This document shows, in pieces, positions 33,124 to 45,407 of a stretch of DNA of 64,000 nt. Location of the stretch: contig JAIOJX010000027.1 of assembly GCA_022376925.1 (NCBI GenBank), positions 16,571,471 to 16,635,470 on the forward strand. Direction: 5' to 3'. The position numbers and the translations under genes are program-made. Position 1 is the stretch's first letter; each line of letters begins with the position of its first letter. The notes beneath the pieces were generated by a model, which searched no databases, had not been told where the DNA came from, and saw only the letters and a program-made list of their open reading frames with translations. Origin of the DNA: Tragulus kanchil (taxonomy: Eukaryota > Chordata > Mammalia > Artiodactyla > Tragulidae).

Positions 33124-35309
33124 GACTAGTCCAGTCACTTCCCCCTTCGTGACTGAGGAGGAGGAGACGGAGGGATGTCAAGCTTTCTTCCTGGACGTCC
33201 CTGGTGGTCCAGTGGGGAAGACCCTGCCCTTCCAGTGCAGAGGGAGTGGGTTGGATCCCTGGTCGGGGAATTAAGATCCCACACACCACACACCGGAAAA
33301 AACAAGGGAAAGGAAAGAAGAGAAATCTGCCTGAGGCCTCACGGTGAGAAGGCATTCTCCCATTTACCTGTCGACCGTTTCTCACCCTCGGCTCCTCTTG
33401 AGTTCGGTGTCAGAATGACCTGGAATGACAGCCCGCCCGAGACGCACAAAACCAGCGTCTCCAGGGGTCCCCGGGGGGCTCCGTGTGCTCAGACGTCTGC
33501 CGGCCTCCGCGAGAGCCGCACCGCCCTTCTGACTCAGGGAGCCGTGGCCTTTGGGAGGGACCCTTTCTGGGAAGTACCCCTCTTTCTGACCGTGGGCCGC
33601 GGCGGGGCTTCCTCCGGCTGCCCTTTCCTCTGTGCATCACGGAAAGGCAGTTTCTTCCGTAGCCAGGGAAGAACAAGTAAGCAAGTTCATGAATCATGGT
33701 TCTGTTTATATTTTGGTTGCTGAGGCTAAATATTTATTGCTGTAAGTAAGAGGTTCTGCCTTAATGAGAGTCACAGCTCGCCACAAGCGCATCGAGGGGC
33801 GTTCTCACGACCGAGAGAAGCGCGTTTCTCCACAGAAAGCCAGGGTCAGCGGACGCTCTTTGGATGCGGCAGGGTGGCTGGCCACTGTGCAAAGGTCGCT
33901 CTCCCCAAGCGAATCGCTTCTGGAATTAAAAGGTGCACATTTTTACGCGATGGAGTCAGCTATTGTTCTTACGCACTGTCATGTAGAAGGTCCCGTCTGT
34001 GCTCCCAGGGCGTGAAGGCGTGAAGGTGCTGGCCGCGTAAAGCCTGTCAGCAGGAAGCTCGCAGGCTGCGTTCAGTTTCGAGACCCACGGTGCCCACTTT
34101 CTGACTTCGCCCCTTGCTCTCTTCCCCGGAGCCGGCGCACTCTGCATGAACTCACCACGAGAGCTCTATGCAGGGCACGGGTATCTGGACCCCAGCCCAG
34201 GCCAGTCGGACGTCTATCCCTTCTTTTGACTAGTCCAGTCACTTCCTTCGTGACTGAGGAGGAGGAGACGGAGGGATGTCAAGCTTTCTTCCTGGACGTC
34301 CCTGGTGGTCCAGTGGGGAAGACCCTGCCCTTCCAGTGCAGAGGGAGTGGGTTGGATCCCTGGTCGGGGAATTAAGATCCCACACACCACACACCGGAAA
34401 AAACAAGGGAAAGGAAAGAAGAGAAATCTGCCTGAGGCCTCACGGTGAGAAGGCATTCTCCCATTTACCTGTCGACCGTTTCTCACCCTCGGCTCCTCTT
34501 GAGTTCGGTGTCAGAATGACCTGGAATGACAGCCCGCCCGAGACGCACAAAACCAGCGTCTCCAGGGGTCCCCGGGGGGCTCCGTGTGCTCAGACGTCTG
34601 CCGGCCTCCGCGAGAGCCGCACCGCCCTTCTGACTCAGGGAGCCGTGGCCTTTGGGAGGGACCCTTTCTGGGAAGTACCCCTCTTTCTGACCGTGGGCCG
34701 CGGCGGGGCTTCCTCCGGCTGCCCTTTCCTCTGTGCATCACGGAAAGGCAGTTTCTTCCGTAGCCAGGGAAGAACAAGTAAGCAAGTTCATGAATCATGG
34801 TTCTGTTTATATTTTGGTTGCTGAGGCTAAATATTTATTGCTGTAAGTAAGAGGTTCTGCCTTAATGAGAGTCACAGCTCGCCACAAGCGCATCGAGGGG
34901 CGTTCTCACGACCGAGAGAAGCGCGTTTCTCCACAGAAAGCCAGGGTCAGCGGACGCTCTTTGGATGCGGCAGGGTGGCTGGCCACTGTGCAAAGGTCGC
35001 TCTCCCCAAGCGAATCGCTTCTGGAATTAAAAGGTGCACATTTTTACGCGATGGAGTCAGCTATTGTTCTTACGCACTGTCATGTAGAAGGTCCCGTCTG
35101 TGCTCCCAGGGCGTGAAGGCGTGAAGGTGCTGGCCGCGTAAAGCCTGTCAGCAGGAAGCTCGCAGGCTGCGTTCAGTTTCGAGACCCACGGTGCCCACTT
35201 TCTGACTTCGCCCCTTGCTCTCTTCCCCGGAGCCGGCGCACTCTGCATGAACTCACCACGAGAGCTCTATGCAGGGCACGGGTATCTGGACCCCAGCCCA
35301 GGCCAGTCG
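33124..35309. repeat. Direct duplication J (33124-34208 and 34228-35309)
   Basis: The offset is 1101-1104 bp with a 19-bp spacer (GACGTCTATCCCTTCTTTT). The only difference I see is CTTCCCCCTTCG against CTTCCTTCG within 20 bp of the start of copy 2. Confidence 0.95.
33192..33305 (+). mobile_element. CHR-type SINE (second copy 34293-34406)
   Basis: 'GGACGTCCCTGGTGGTCCAG', 'GGGTTGGATCCCTGGTCGGG' and 'AATTAAGATCCCACACACCA' with an A-rich tail. Confidence 0.9.
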
Positions 35310-36380
35310 TCTCAGACTTTCTGCAAAAAGGATTTTCACATGAGTATTTCCTCAAAGCTCCCCTGGTGACTCACGTATGCATTCAGGGATGGAAACCACA
35401 GTCTAGAAAGTTTAATGACTGAGGGTGTTGGCTGTGTAGTCAGCCTTGGACTCAGATCTCGACTGTACTGTTTCCATGCTGGGTGACCTTGGACAAATTC
35501 CTTAACCTCTCTGAGCTTCAACTTCATCTGAAAAATGAGAGTAACTAAGTGCTTAGCTCGCAAAGTTGTCCTGAGGATTAAGATAGTTCAGGGAAACCCT
35601 TAGTAGTATATGAAGGTGCACTTACCTTGGTGCTTGGGAAAGGATCAGTTAAACAGAAATTATTGTTAGTGGTATTACTGTATTAAACACGAGACGAGAT
35701 TACATTAGCAGGAGCAGGTGTCGCTGAAGACCGTCAGGGGACCCGTGCCAGCCGCTGCTGGTTTTACTGCTTGCTGGTGCAGGTGACCCACGGCGCAGAC
35801 TGTCAGCTGTTCCGGCTGGTTATCAGGCGTCAGCCCCGGAGCCCGCAGAGAGTGCCCGTCAGCCCCCCAGCCCTGTCGGCAAGACCCGGAGTGTGGAGCC
35901 AGACGGCCATGCGGCGGGGGAGATTTCTTTTTAATAATTACTTACCCACACTCTGGACTCTTGGGGTAGTGGGGCCGCGGCTGACGTGTATAACTGGGTC
36001 CCTGGGACGGAGCCGGAACCGGGGGTGCGGACAGGTGTCCGCGGGCCAGCCCTGCGCGCAGGAGGGCGGCTGCCCTCGTCCCCAGCATGCCCACACCGAG
36101 AGGCCTCTCTTTTCTCCTCCTGGTCCTAGTTTCTGAGTCTGTGCAGGGGACTGTCCTCTTGGTCGGCGCGTGCAGGTTTTATAGCGGGCTGAATTCCTCC
36201 TGGCCTCTCCGGCTTTCCCCTCTCGCTGCAATAAGGCAGACATATTGACAGCGCTTTCTCTGAAAGTGAGTTAGAGAAGCTGATAATCTGGAGAAGAACA
36301 ATACAGAAGATGATGGCGAATGAGCAGAGCTCCTGGTGGTGAGGCCCGGTGAGCAGATTGATTCCTGAGGGGCCAGGGTG
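35310..36380. other. ARSG intron, no gene seen
   Basis: Unique, partly AT-rich. The piece around 35450-35660 ('GACCTTGGACAAATTCCTTA', 'TCTGAGCTTCAACTTCATCT') resembles a MIR element: tentative, antisense. Confidence 0.4.
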
Positions 36381-36580
36381 TGCGCGTGAGTGCTTGGTCC
36401 CGGCCCGTGGACTGTGGCCGCCGGGCTCCTCTGTCCACGGGATTGCCCAGGCAAGAACCCTGGAGAGGTTGCCGTTCTCTTCTCCAGGGATCCTCCTGAC
36501 CCAGGGATCCAGTCCACCTCTTGTGTCTCCTGCTCTGGCTGGCGGGTTCTTTACCCCGGTGCCATCTGGGAAGCTCAGGG
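36381..36580 (-). mobile_element. Bov-tA SINE, diverged
   Basis: Antisense 'GGCTCCTCTGTCCACGGG', 'CCCAGGCAAGAACCCTGGAG' and 'GCCATCTGGGAAGCTC'. Confidence 0.85.
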
Positions 36581-36797
36581 GCCGTGGACCCTTATGGAAG
36601 CATTTTTGGAGTCAGAGATGCAAGCCTGGTGCAGACGTGGGCACCCGTGACCTCACCGTGGTGCAGACCCCCCGCTTGGGCCTTCTGGTTGACCCTCGAG
36701 CCATTGGCTTGTTAGAACGGAAGCCTTGGCTTTCCTTCCCCTTTGGCCTCAGAGGCTAGGCAGGCTCACTGGAGTACGGTGGGCTTCCGTAAATAGA

Positions 36798-38939
36798 CTC
36801 CACACTCCCACCCACTGTTCCCCGAGGGTCCTTAGAGACGCCCCCCGTGGGTGGGGGGCTGTGTGCAGAGCGGCCGCTCGGCAGTGCCCCCACCCCGCTC
36901 GTGGCCTGAGCTGAGGCACCAGTCGTGCGTCCACGGCCACGTGGGAGCGCGAGCCGTGCTCCCGGCAGCCCGGATCCTCTGCTCCCTGCGCGTGAATCAG
37001 CGGGAAGGCTCTGGCTCTCTCTGGGCGGCCGGGCTCTGGATCGGGACCAGGCCCTGGAGCCATCTCGGGCCGGGTCAGAGGGTTTCCACCCGAGAGGCCC
37101 CCAGCCCTGAACAGGATCAGTCCACACGGACACGCGTTGTTTTGTGTTTTGTTTCTTCCTTCAACACTTGGGGGGACTCCAGCGCTGGTTAGAGAAAATG
37201 CCAAGAATGCCGGGCGTTTCCGGCGCTGTGAGCGGGCCAGGGACATCAAAGGCTGCCTCGCTGTGGCTGCGCTCCGCAGAGCCGGCCGCCGGTCTTCGCG
37301 CCCCTCCCGCCCCTGCCTGCGCACCCGGCCAAGCATACGGCCGTTGCACGCCCGTGGCCCGTGTCAGGCACAGAGCCTTCGCCTTGGAAGGCCCCTGACA
37401 CGCGAGCCGTGTGGCATTCCTGGCTCAGCCGGGATGGGGTCGGGGCGTGGGTGGGAGGGGCGGGGACGGTCACGGTTAATTCAACCCAGCGCGTCGTCAG
37501 GATGTTTCCACAGAGCATGACCTCATCCCTTCCAGCCCGCTGGTCGTCCTTACACTGGTGGTCACTTTTGACTTGGTGGTTATAAAAATAAATCCTTTAA
37601 TTACCCTGTGGAAATTCGTAGATTGCACATAGATTGTTCTTACCGCCCCGCTAGAGGTAAGAGGTCGGAGCTATTCCAGACACTGGCTCCACAGCACTGG
37701 AACAGCTCGTTCATTCATCCAGAAAAAGGGTAGACGAAAGGGGGAAGAAATAAGGCAGAGCGAGCAAACTACAACCACAAAATCTATGCCAGAGCAGTCG
37801 TTGGCATCAGTCAGAGCAGATAAACGGGGGAGTTTCTGCCTTTAATTCTATTCAAATAATTTTCTTCATCCTCCACACTCCCACCCACTGTTCCCCGAGG
37901 GTCCTTAGAGACGCCCCCCGTGGGTGGGGGGCTGTGTGCAGAGCGGCCGCTCGGCAGTGCCCCCACCCCGCTCGTGGCCTGAGCTGAGGCACCAGTCGTG
38001 CGTCCACGGCCACGTGGGAGCGCGAGCCGTGCTCCCGGCAGCCCGGATCCTCTGCTCCCTGCGCGTGAATCAGCGGGAAGGCTCTGGCTCTCTCTGGGCG
38101 GCCGGGCTCTGGATCGGGACCAGGCCCTGGAGCCATCTCGGGCCGGGTCAGAGGGTTTCCACCCGAGAGGCCCCCAGCCCTGAACAGGATCAGTCCACAC
38201 GGACACGCGTTGTTTTGTGTTTTGTTTCTTCCTTCAACACTTGGGGGGACTCCAGCGCTGGTTAGAGAAAATGCCAAGAATGCCGGGCGTTTCCGGCGCT
38301 GTGAGCAGGCCAGGGACATCAAAGGCTGCCTCGCTGTGGCTGCGCTCCGCAGAGCCGGCCGCCGGTCTTCGCGCCCCTCCCGCCCCTGCCTGCGCACCCG
38401 GCCAAGCATACGGCCGTTGCACGCCCGTGGCCCGTGTCAGGCACAGAGCCTTCGCCTTGGAAGGCCCCTGACACGCGAGCCGTGTGGCATTCCTGGCTCA
38501 GCCGGGATGGGGTCGGGGCGTGGGTGGGAGGGGCGGGGACGGTCACGGTTAATTCAACCCAGCGCGTCGTCAGGATGTTTCCACAGAGCATGACCTCATC
38601 CCTTCCAGCCCGCTGGTCGTCCTTACACTGGTGGTCACTTTTGACTTGGTGGTTATAAAAATAAATCCTTTAATTACCCTGTGGAAATTCGTAGATTGCA
38701 CATAGATTGTTCTTACCGCCCCGCTAGAGGTAAGAGGTCGGAGCTATTCCAGACACTGGCTCCACAGCACTGGAACAGCTCGTTCATTCATCCAGAAAAA
38801 GGGTAGACGAAAGGGGGAAGAAATAAGGCAGAGCGAGCAAACTACAACCACAAAATCTATGCCAGAGCAGTCGTTGGCATCAGTCAGAGCAGATAAACGG
38901 GGGAGTTTCTGCCTTTAATTCTATTCAAATAATTTTCTT
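36798..38939. repeat. Direct duplication K (36798-37866 and 37871-38939)
   Basis: The offset is 1073 bp with a 4-bp spacer. One substitution (GAGCGGG against GAGCAGG, 37233 and 38306) is the only interior difference I see, the only such lone mid-block substitution in the fifteen pairs; it could be allelic. No exon is involved. Confidence 0.95.
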
Positions 38940-39183
38940 TTCCATCCTCAACACCACCCGGAGGAAGGCATGTTCATCCATTCACTTATCCGACAGGTGC
39001 ATGTTGAACACCTGCTATGCCTCAGGTGCCCAGGATGGCTGCCGGGCCCCGGGCGTGCAGGCCCCCGAGAAGCCAGTCTGTAGGCAGGCACGAGGAAATT
39101 CGGTGGCGTGGTTCCATAGCGAGGGAGAGAGGAGCTGTTTACACATGTGGATTTGGTCAAATAAAGGGGTGTGCTGAAGGCGA

Positions 39184-39395
39184 TGGGGCTCCCCAGTTGC
39201 TCAATGGGTAAAGAATCCGCCTGCCAGTGCTGGAGACCTGGGTTCGATCCCCAGGTCGGGAAGCTCCCCTGGAGAAGGCAGTGGCGACCCACTCCAGTGT
39301 TCGTGACTGGGATACCCCGTGGACAGAGGAGCCTGGCGGGCTGCAGTCCACGGGGGTGGCGAGAGGGTCGGACACGACTGAGTGAGTGAACACAC
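39184..39395 (+). mobile_element. Bov-tA SINE
   Basis: 'GGGCTCCCCAGTTGCTCAAT', 'CTGGGTTCGATCCCCAGGTC', 'GGACACGACTGAGTGAGTGA' followed by ACAC repeats. Confidence 0.95.
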
Positions 39396-39547
39396 ACACG
39401 CACACACTGAAAGAGATGAACCAGGTGAGCAGCACTCGCTGGTGACCAAGGGAAGTCAGTGCTTTGTGGGAATTACTGGGAGCCCTGAGCAGCCCTGTCA
39501 GGAAGGGCTGTTCTTCCCAGAGCGTCCCCTGCCTCCTTGCCTCACAG

Positions 39548-39656
39548 GGGGAAGCTCCGCCAAGCAGACCGCCTGGGAAGGAGGGCACCGCGTCCCGGCT
39601 CTGGCTTACTGGCCTGGCAGAGTCCCTGCCCACGTTACCAGCACCGCTCTGCTGAG
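39548..39656 (+). CDS. ARSG: ARSG exon with 'KQTAWEGG' active-site lysine
   Basis: 109 bp with acceptor TGCCTCACAG and donor GTAGGA, phases fitting both neighbours. It encodes '[20 protein letters not shown]', then '[15 protein letters not shown]'. The K-x-T-x-x-E-G-G motif carries the conserved sulfatase active-site lysine (Lys302 in ARSA). Codon 39631-39633 is His where human ARSG has Asn356 of an NVTS sequon, so that glycosylation site is missing here. The exon is present once. Confidence 0.95.
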
Positions 39657-39937
39657 GTAGGACCCGGGGGACCTGGAGGTGTCGGGAGAAGTCAGGTGCT
39701 CGAGTGGCCGGAGACCGCGCGCCTCGCCCGCCTGGCCGGGCGCTGCCAGACTCCGACGCGCAGCGTGGAGCGGCCGGCGGGCCCCCCGTGAGCTCCTGAA
39801 GCGAGAGCTTAGAGGGCTCTTTACAGGCCGTCCTCGGGGGAGACGGTCTCTGGGAAGAAGGTGCAGGGGGGCTGCGCGGCCGTCAGCGCTGAGTTTCGGT
39901 GGAGCCTGCAGGCGCATCAGAGGCGAGCTGATGGTGG

Positions 39938-40145
39938 GGCTTCCCGGGCGGCTCGGGGGGAGGAATCCGCCTGCCATGGCGGGACCTGCAGGGGACCCCA
40001 GTTCGATCCCAGGGATGGGAAGATCCCCTGGAGGGGGAAATGGCAGCCCACTCCAGTGTTCTTGCCTGGAGGATTTCACGGACAGAGGGGCCTGGCGGGC
40101 TCCCGTCCCTGGGATGACAGAGTCGGACACGACTGAGCACACAGG
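39938..40145 (+). mobile_element. Bov-tA SINE
   Basis: 'GGGGCTTCCCGGGCGGCTCG', 'GATGGGAAGATCCCCTGGAG' and 'GAGTCGGACACGACTGAGCA'. Confidence 0.93.
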
Positions 40146-41224
40146 CACGCACGCCGACGTTGGGGCGGGGGGCGTGAGGGAACGAGATCATTGAACCTAC
40201 TGGGTCCTTCCTTGGGGGAAGGGCAGCCGGCGGTCGCTGGGAACAGGTAGCCCTGAGAGAGGAGTCCCGGGGTTCACGTGCCCTTGGAGGCGGGGAGAGA
40301 GAAGGAGGGTGGGTTCCCCAGGCTGGGAAGGAAAGCCTGGAATCCTTGAGGGAGGACCTTCTTCCTGCCTGTGGCTAAGAAGCTTCCACAAGAAGTGCCT
40401 CCTTTTTCTGCAGGGTGATTGCAAGTGCGATCTCGTCTCACGATCATGTTGATCTGCTTATTAAGATGGACCCAGGAGGCCATGTCCTGGGCACAGGGGT
40501 CGGCCGCAGTGTCCCGAAAGGAACGCCACGGTCGAGATTTCTAGCCGAGCCTGGGGGGCGTCCCCCTCCTGGCTCTGTCCCGTGAACAGGGTGCCGGGAG
40601 CTTGCTCGGGTGCTCAGAGGTTCTATTCTGGTTGAAGACTGAGTTGCTAGTTCCTAAGGTCCTTGGCCATCCCCGGGTTGGGGTCCAGACTAGGGAACGC
40701 AGCCCAGTGAAGGAGGGCGAGCCGCGTGGCTTCCTCCTGCATCCAGGGGAGGGGTGATGGAGGGGAGACTGGAGCCCAGGGGACAGCAGGGTCACCAGCT
40801 GCGATGCCGAAGCAGCGGGCGAGCAGGCGCTGTCCCTGGCAGCCTCTGGGCCCCAGGAACTCCCGGTCAGCCCCGCGCGGGCGGGGAGAGGTGGCCCGCA
40901 AGCGTGACGACAGCAGCACAGGCTGGAGTTTGTGACGTCGGGCTGGCCGGGAAGCAGGCCAAGCGGGCTGCTTTTACGGGCCTGACTGGCTGCAGTCGGG
41001 CCAGGGGTTCACGGGCTGGGCTGGACATGCACGAAGAAGCTGGCCGCCTCTCGAGGGGCGTCCCCAGAAACCAAGCCCGCTCCTCTCACCTGAGACCCGC
41101 GTTCGCACCTGCATCAGCCTCCACACGGCAGTGAAACCGCCTCGTTATGCTGATAGTTTCAGGCTTTAGGGGTGACGGCTGACTTGGGGGCCAGCTTGTG
41201 AGTGTCCAAGGGAAGCCAGTCGTA
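40146..41224. other. ARSG intron, no gene seen
   Basis: GC-rich unique sequence; I see no exon or named repeat. Confidence 0.45.
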
Positions 41225-41345
41225 GGGACCTCCCTGGCGACCCAGTCGTCAGACTTCACCTTCCAGTGCAGGGGGTGCACGTGCAGTCCCCAACTGGGAG
41301 CCAAGATCCCAGATGCCCCAAACCAAAGCATGAAACAGAAGCACT
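41225..41345 (+). mobile_element. CHR-type SINE, diverged
   Basis: 'GGGACCTCCCTGGCGACCCA', 'TTCCAGTGCAGGGGGTGCAC' and 'GAGCCAAGATCCCAGATGCC', with an A-rich tail. Confidence 0.75.
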
Positions 41346-41447
41346 ATTGTAACTAATTCAACAAAGACTTTAGAAATGGTCTATATATTAAAAAAAAAAA
41401 AAAACCTTTAAAAATAAAGGAAGCCCACAAGGTAACATTTGCTTAAA

Positions 41448-41650
41448 CTTCCCTGGTGGCTCAGTGGTAGAGAATCTGGCTGCCAGTTCAGGAGTCACGG
41501 GTTCAATCCCTGGGTCGGGAAGATCCCTGGAGAAGGGACTGGCACCCCACTCCAGCAGTCTTGCCCGGGGCAGCCCATGGACAGAGGAGCCTGGCGGGCT
41601 ACAGTCTGTGGGTCGCAGAGAGTCCAACAGGACTGAGCGACTGAACAGCG
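41448..41650 (+). mobile_element. Bov-tA SINE
   Basis: 'ACTTCCCTGGTGGCTCAGTG', 'GGTTCAATCCCTGGGTCGGG' and 'AACAGGACTGAGCGACTGAA'. Confidence 0.95.
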
Positions 41651-42129
41651 ACATCCGCTTGGGGGCCCTGGAGTTTTACAAGGACGTCGCCGGTACACCA
41701 GAGCAGCGCCTCTGGGATATTTTTGGACTTAAATTGGTCTGGACTGCAGACAGTTTGTCTCCGTAGTGTGTCTCCTCTAGCTCTTTTTCCACGTGTATCT
41801 GTGCACACAGGAGAAGCGTCCTGGCCGGCTCAGCTCGCAGGAGAAGGGAGAAGGGAGGAAAGGTCTGTGTCTCAGGACATGGATGCTGATAGGCTCACGT
41901 TCCTGGAGACCCAGCCAGAGCCTCCCACCCGGCAGGCCCTCTGTCGCCGCCTGCCTCACACAGCCTGCTGCTTTACTGCCCACAGGACGTAGTGGTGCGT
42001 CTCCCTCCAGATAAGACGTCACATACGTCCTCCCCTCGCTCTGAGCTGTGGACAGACTCCCCAGCACCCCGGTGCTCCTGAGGAGCTACCGACACCAGAG
42101 AGGAGACAGGTCGATACAGATGCTCACAG

Positions 42130-42350
42130 CAGTGTGCACGCGTGCTCAGTTGTGTCCAGCTCTTTGCAACCCCCTGGACTGCAGCCCGCCAGGCTCCTCT
42201 GCCCGTGGGGTTCTCCAGGCAAGGACACGGGAGTGGGTTGCCATGCCCTCCTCCTGGGGACCTTCCCAACCCAGGGATGGAAGCCACGTCTCTTACGTCT
42301 CCTGCACTGGTGGGCCGGTTCTGCGCCACTGGCGTCCGCTGGGAAGCCCG
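42130..42350 (-). mobile_element. Bov-tA SINE
   Basis: Antisense 'CAGTTGTGTCCAGCTCTTTG', 'CTCCAGGCAAGGACACGGGA' and 'CGTCCGCTGGGAAGCCC'. Confidence 0.93.
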
Positions 42351-43805
42351 CCCACGTGAGAACAGGAAGGTAGAAAGCTGTGGGGGGGGTCAGGGAAGAC
42401 GGGGCTCACAGTGCTGCCGCTGGCTGCCTTGAGCTGGAGCGTGTGTGGATGTTCAAGGGCGCACCAGGGTGGTGTGAGCAGGTCAGAAGAAGGTCGTGCA
42501 GACACCCTGTCCCGAAGCCCAGGCGCACAGGAGCAGAATGGGGGAGGTCCGTTCATTCAGTGAAGACGTATCGCTGTGTCCGGTCATGGGTCAGGCGTGG
42601 CTCCAGGGACTGGAGTAGCAACGGGCTCATCCGACAGACGGCTTCCGATGTTCAGGAGCTGGTGTCCCCGCAGGAGGGCAGGGCGTGGTGGCACGCCTGG
42701 AAAAGGCCCTGTGCTCTGGGCCCCGAGCCCTGACGCGGGGCCTCTCGACCTTGGCACTCGTGATGTTTCGGGCCGGGCCGTCCTCTCCGGTGGAGGGAGT
42801 CCTGGGCATTCGAAGGGGCACGCCACCAGCACTCCTGGTCTCTAGATGCCAGCGGCTGCCCCCGCCCCCGCTGTGACAACCAGACTGTCCCCGGGCAGCT
42901 CCAGGTGTCCCCCAGGAGGACAGGCTCGGGCTGGTTGAGTGCCCGCTCTCGAGCCGCCTCGCGTGGTGGTGCACAGAAAGGGGCGGGGCCTACTCTGCCT
43001 CGGAGCTGGGAGGCCCCGTCAGTGTCCAGAACAGGGCCACGCTTGTGGAGATTCCCGGGCACGTCCACAGCCACGGAAGGGGCAGGAAGGACTTGCAGTG
43101 ACCTCCGGTGCACAACAGCTAGAGGTCTGTTTCTCCAGGGAGCGGATCATCCCTCGGGCAGGGGTGGGGCTGCCCCGGGTCCCGCAGATCCTGAGCAGGC
43201 AACTGTGTGTGGAGGGATTGGGCTCTCGGGGCCGTCCTGAGGCACAGCGTCCTGGCGGCGGGGGCTTCAGGGAGGCCGGGCTCTCGCAGGTGTCCTGTGG
43301 GTTACACGTCACACCCCCGCCCCCCGGCAAGGCCCCTTGCAGCACGTGTGCCAGTGGGCCGTGGGGCTTCGGGGTCATCCTGAGCCCAGGCCATGCCGAG
43401 CGGAGCTCTCCACAGCAGACGCGCATAGCCTGCTGCTGGATCTTCCTGATTCTCTGAGCATCTTCTGCTCCGTGAATGGCTGCTCATGGTCCTGCTGGTC
43501 TCCCAAAGGGGCTTTGTGGGGGCAGCCGGGGGCACCTGCAGCCGCTCCGGCCTTCATCACGGGAAGGGGTGGGCACCTAGGTCCCCCTGGAGGTAACACG
43601 CGCGAGTCCCACGCAGGATGGGTGCAGTTGGAGGCTACAGAGCCTGCCTCTCACCGTGCCCTGAAGTAGAGGCCCACGTGCCAGGTGACGTCAGAGAGAA
43701 TCAAACCCGGAAAGCCCATGACCGTGGCCACCTTCGGAGGTGTGTGCCTGGCGCGCCTTTGTGTCACTGGATGCGACCGTCTTTTCCTGCCCTAACCATG
43801 GACTA
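42351..43805. other. ARSG intron, no gene seen
   Basis: Unique GC-rich sequence. Chance open frames on both strands have no recognisable domain. Confidence 0.45.
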
Positions 43806-43998
43806 GGGGCTTCCCTGGTGGCTCAGGGGTAAAGAACCCACCTGCCAATGCAGGGGATACAAGTTCGATTCCTGCGTCGGGAAGATCCTCGAGAGGAGGA
43901 AGTGAGAACCCAGTCCAGTATTCTTGCCTGGAGAATTCAACGGGCAGAGGAGCCTGATGGGCTGCCGTTTATGGGGTCGCAGAGTCAGACCTGAGCAA
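43806..43998 (+). mobile_element. Bov-tA SINE
   Basis: 'GGGGCTTCCCTGGTGGCTCA', 'GATTCCTGCGTCGGGAAGAT', 'TTCTTGCCTGGAGAATTCAA', followed by a poly-C run. Confidence 0.95.
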
Positions 43999-44299
43999 CC
44001 CCGCCCCCCCCCCCGCCCCCAAGCACGGACTAGTTTGTAATAGGAATAAAAGAGCGGAATGAAAGGAGACAGACTGTGTCACACATGACCCCGTTCTAAC
44101 ACAGATGAGCGGGTTGGGTCTCCGAGACCCAGGGAGGGAGAATGACGTGGACACCCCCTTGCAGACGCTGGTCACACGCGGCTCCTGCTTTGCAGGCGGC
44201 GTCGGCCCAGGTGGCGACCAGCAGAGCCCCTTCTTTTTAATTTTGTTTATTTCTTAAAATTAACTTTTTTAGAAATGCATTTTATTTGTTTGTTTGTTT

Positions 44300-44632
44300 A
44301 TTTATTTTTGGCTTTTCCGGGTTCTCACTGCTACCGCAGGCTCTTCTCTAGTTGCAGGGAGTAGGCACTCCTCTCTAGTTGAGGTGAGCAGGCTTCTCGT
44401 TGCAGTGACTTCTCTTGTGGTGGAACTTGGGCGCCAGGGCACACAGGCTTCAGTTGTTGCAGCCCAAGGGCTCCATAGTTGCGGCTCCGAGGCTCCAGGG
44501 CCCAGGCTCCATCGTTGTGGCTCACGGGCCTAGTTGCTCCGCAGCCTGTGGGATCCTCCCAGATCAGGGACCGAACCTGTGTCTCCTGCATTGGCAGGCA
44601 GACTCTTTACCACTGAGCCACCAGGGAAGCCC
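44300..44632 (-). mobile_element. CHR-type SINE, near full length
   Basis: Antisense 'TCCGGGTTCTCACTGCTACC', 'GTTGCAGTGACTTCTCTTGT' and 'GAGCCACCAGGGAAGCCCC'. Confidence 0.9.
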
Positions 44633-44800
44633 CAAAGTGGAGTTTTATTGGAGTATAGTTGATTCCCACTGCCGTGTCAGCCTCTTGCTATACAGCCAAG
44701 TGACTCAGTTAGTCATATGCGTGTATTCCCTCTTTTGTAGATTGTTTTCCCATGTAGACCACTACAGAGTATTGAGTGGAGTTCACTGTGCTATATACCG
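44633..44800 (-). mobile_element. L1 3'-end fragment
   Basis: 'TATTGGAGTATAGTTGATTC', 'CTATACAGCCAAGTGACTCA' and 'GAGTTCACTGTGCTATATAC'. Sandwiched between two SINEs. Confidence 0.6.
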
Positions 44801-45012
44801 TTGTTGTTTCTTAGTCGCTGAGTGGTGTCTGACTCTCTGTGACCCCACAGACGGTAGTCCGCCAGGCTCCTCTGTCCAAGGAATCTTCCAGGCAAGAGCA
44901 CTGGAGTGGGTTTCCACTTCTTTCTCCAGGGGGTCTTTCTGACCCACAGCTTGAACCTATGTCTTCTGCATAGGCAGGTGGGTTCTTAACCACTGGGCCG
45001 CCAGGGAATCCC
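44801..45012 (-). mobile_element. Bov-tA SINE
   Basis: Antisense 'GTTGTTTCTTAGTCGCTGAG', 'TCCAGGCAAGAGCACTGGAG' and 'GGCCGCCAGGGAATCCC'. Confidence 0.93.
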
Positions 45013-45286
45013 TGGTCGTGCCCATTTTAGAGAATGGAACACAGAGGGCCAGGCAGATGGCGGAGGTGGGATTCGCGCCCCGGCGACACCTGGCTGCAGA
45101 GCCCGGGCGCTGCTCCTGCGGGCGCGGAAATCCAGGAGCGACCTGCAGGCAGGGCGGGCAGGCGGACGGCAGGGCCCGCGGGGCTGTCCGGGCTTGGCCT
45201 GGGCCCGTCCCGCGGCTCTTGTCCCGAGGATGAGGGGGCGAGAGCCTGGGAGCCGCGGGGCCAGTGCTCTCTCTGTGTTCCCACAG

Positions 45287-45407
45287 CTTGCTGGACGTCT
45301 TCCCCACCGTGGCCGCCCTGGCCGGGGCCGGCCTGCCCGGAGGCCGGCGCTATGATGGTCTGGACGTCTCGGAGGTGCTGTTCGGCCGGGCGCGGACTGG
45401 GCACGGG
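45287..45407 (+). CDS. ARSG: ARSG exon, C-terminal part of sulfatase domain
   Basis: 121 bp with acceptor TTCCCACAG and donor GTAAGT, ending at a whole codon. It encodes '[20 protein letters not shown]' and '[20 protein letters not shown]', matching the human ARSG segment that ends the sulfatase domain. The first base completes a serine codon with AG from the exon at 39548-39656. It is present once. Confidence 0.95.
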
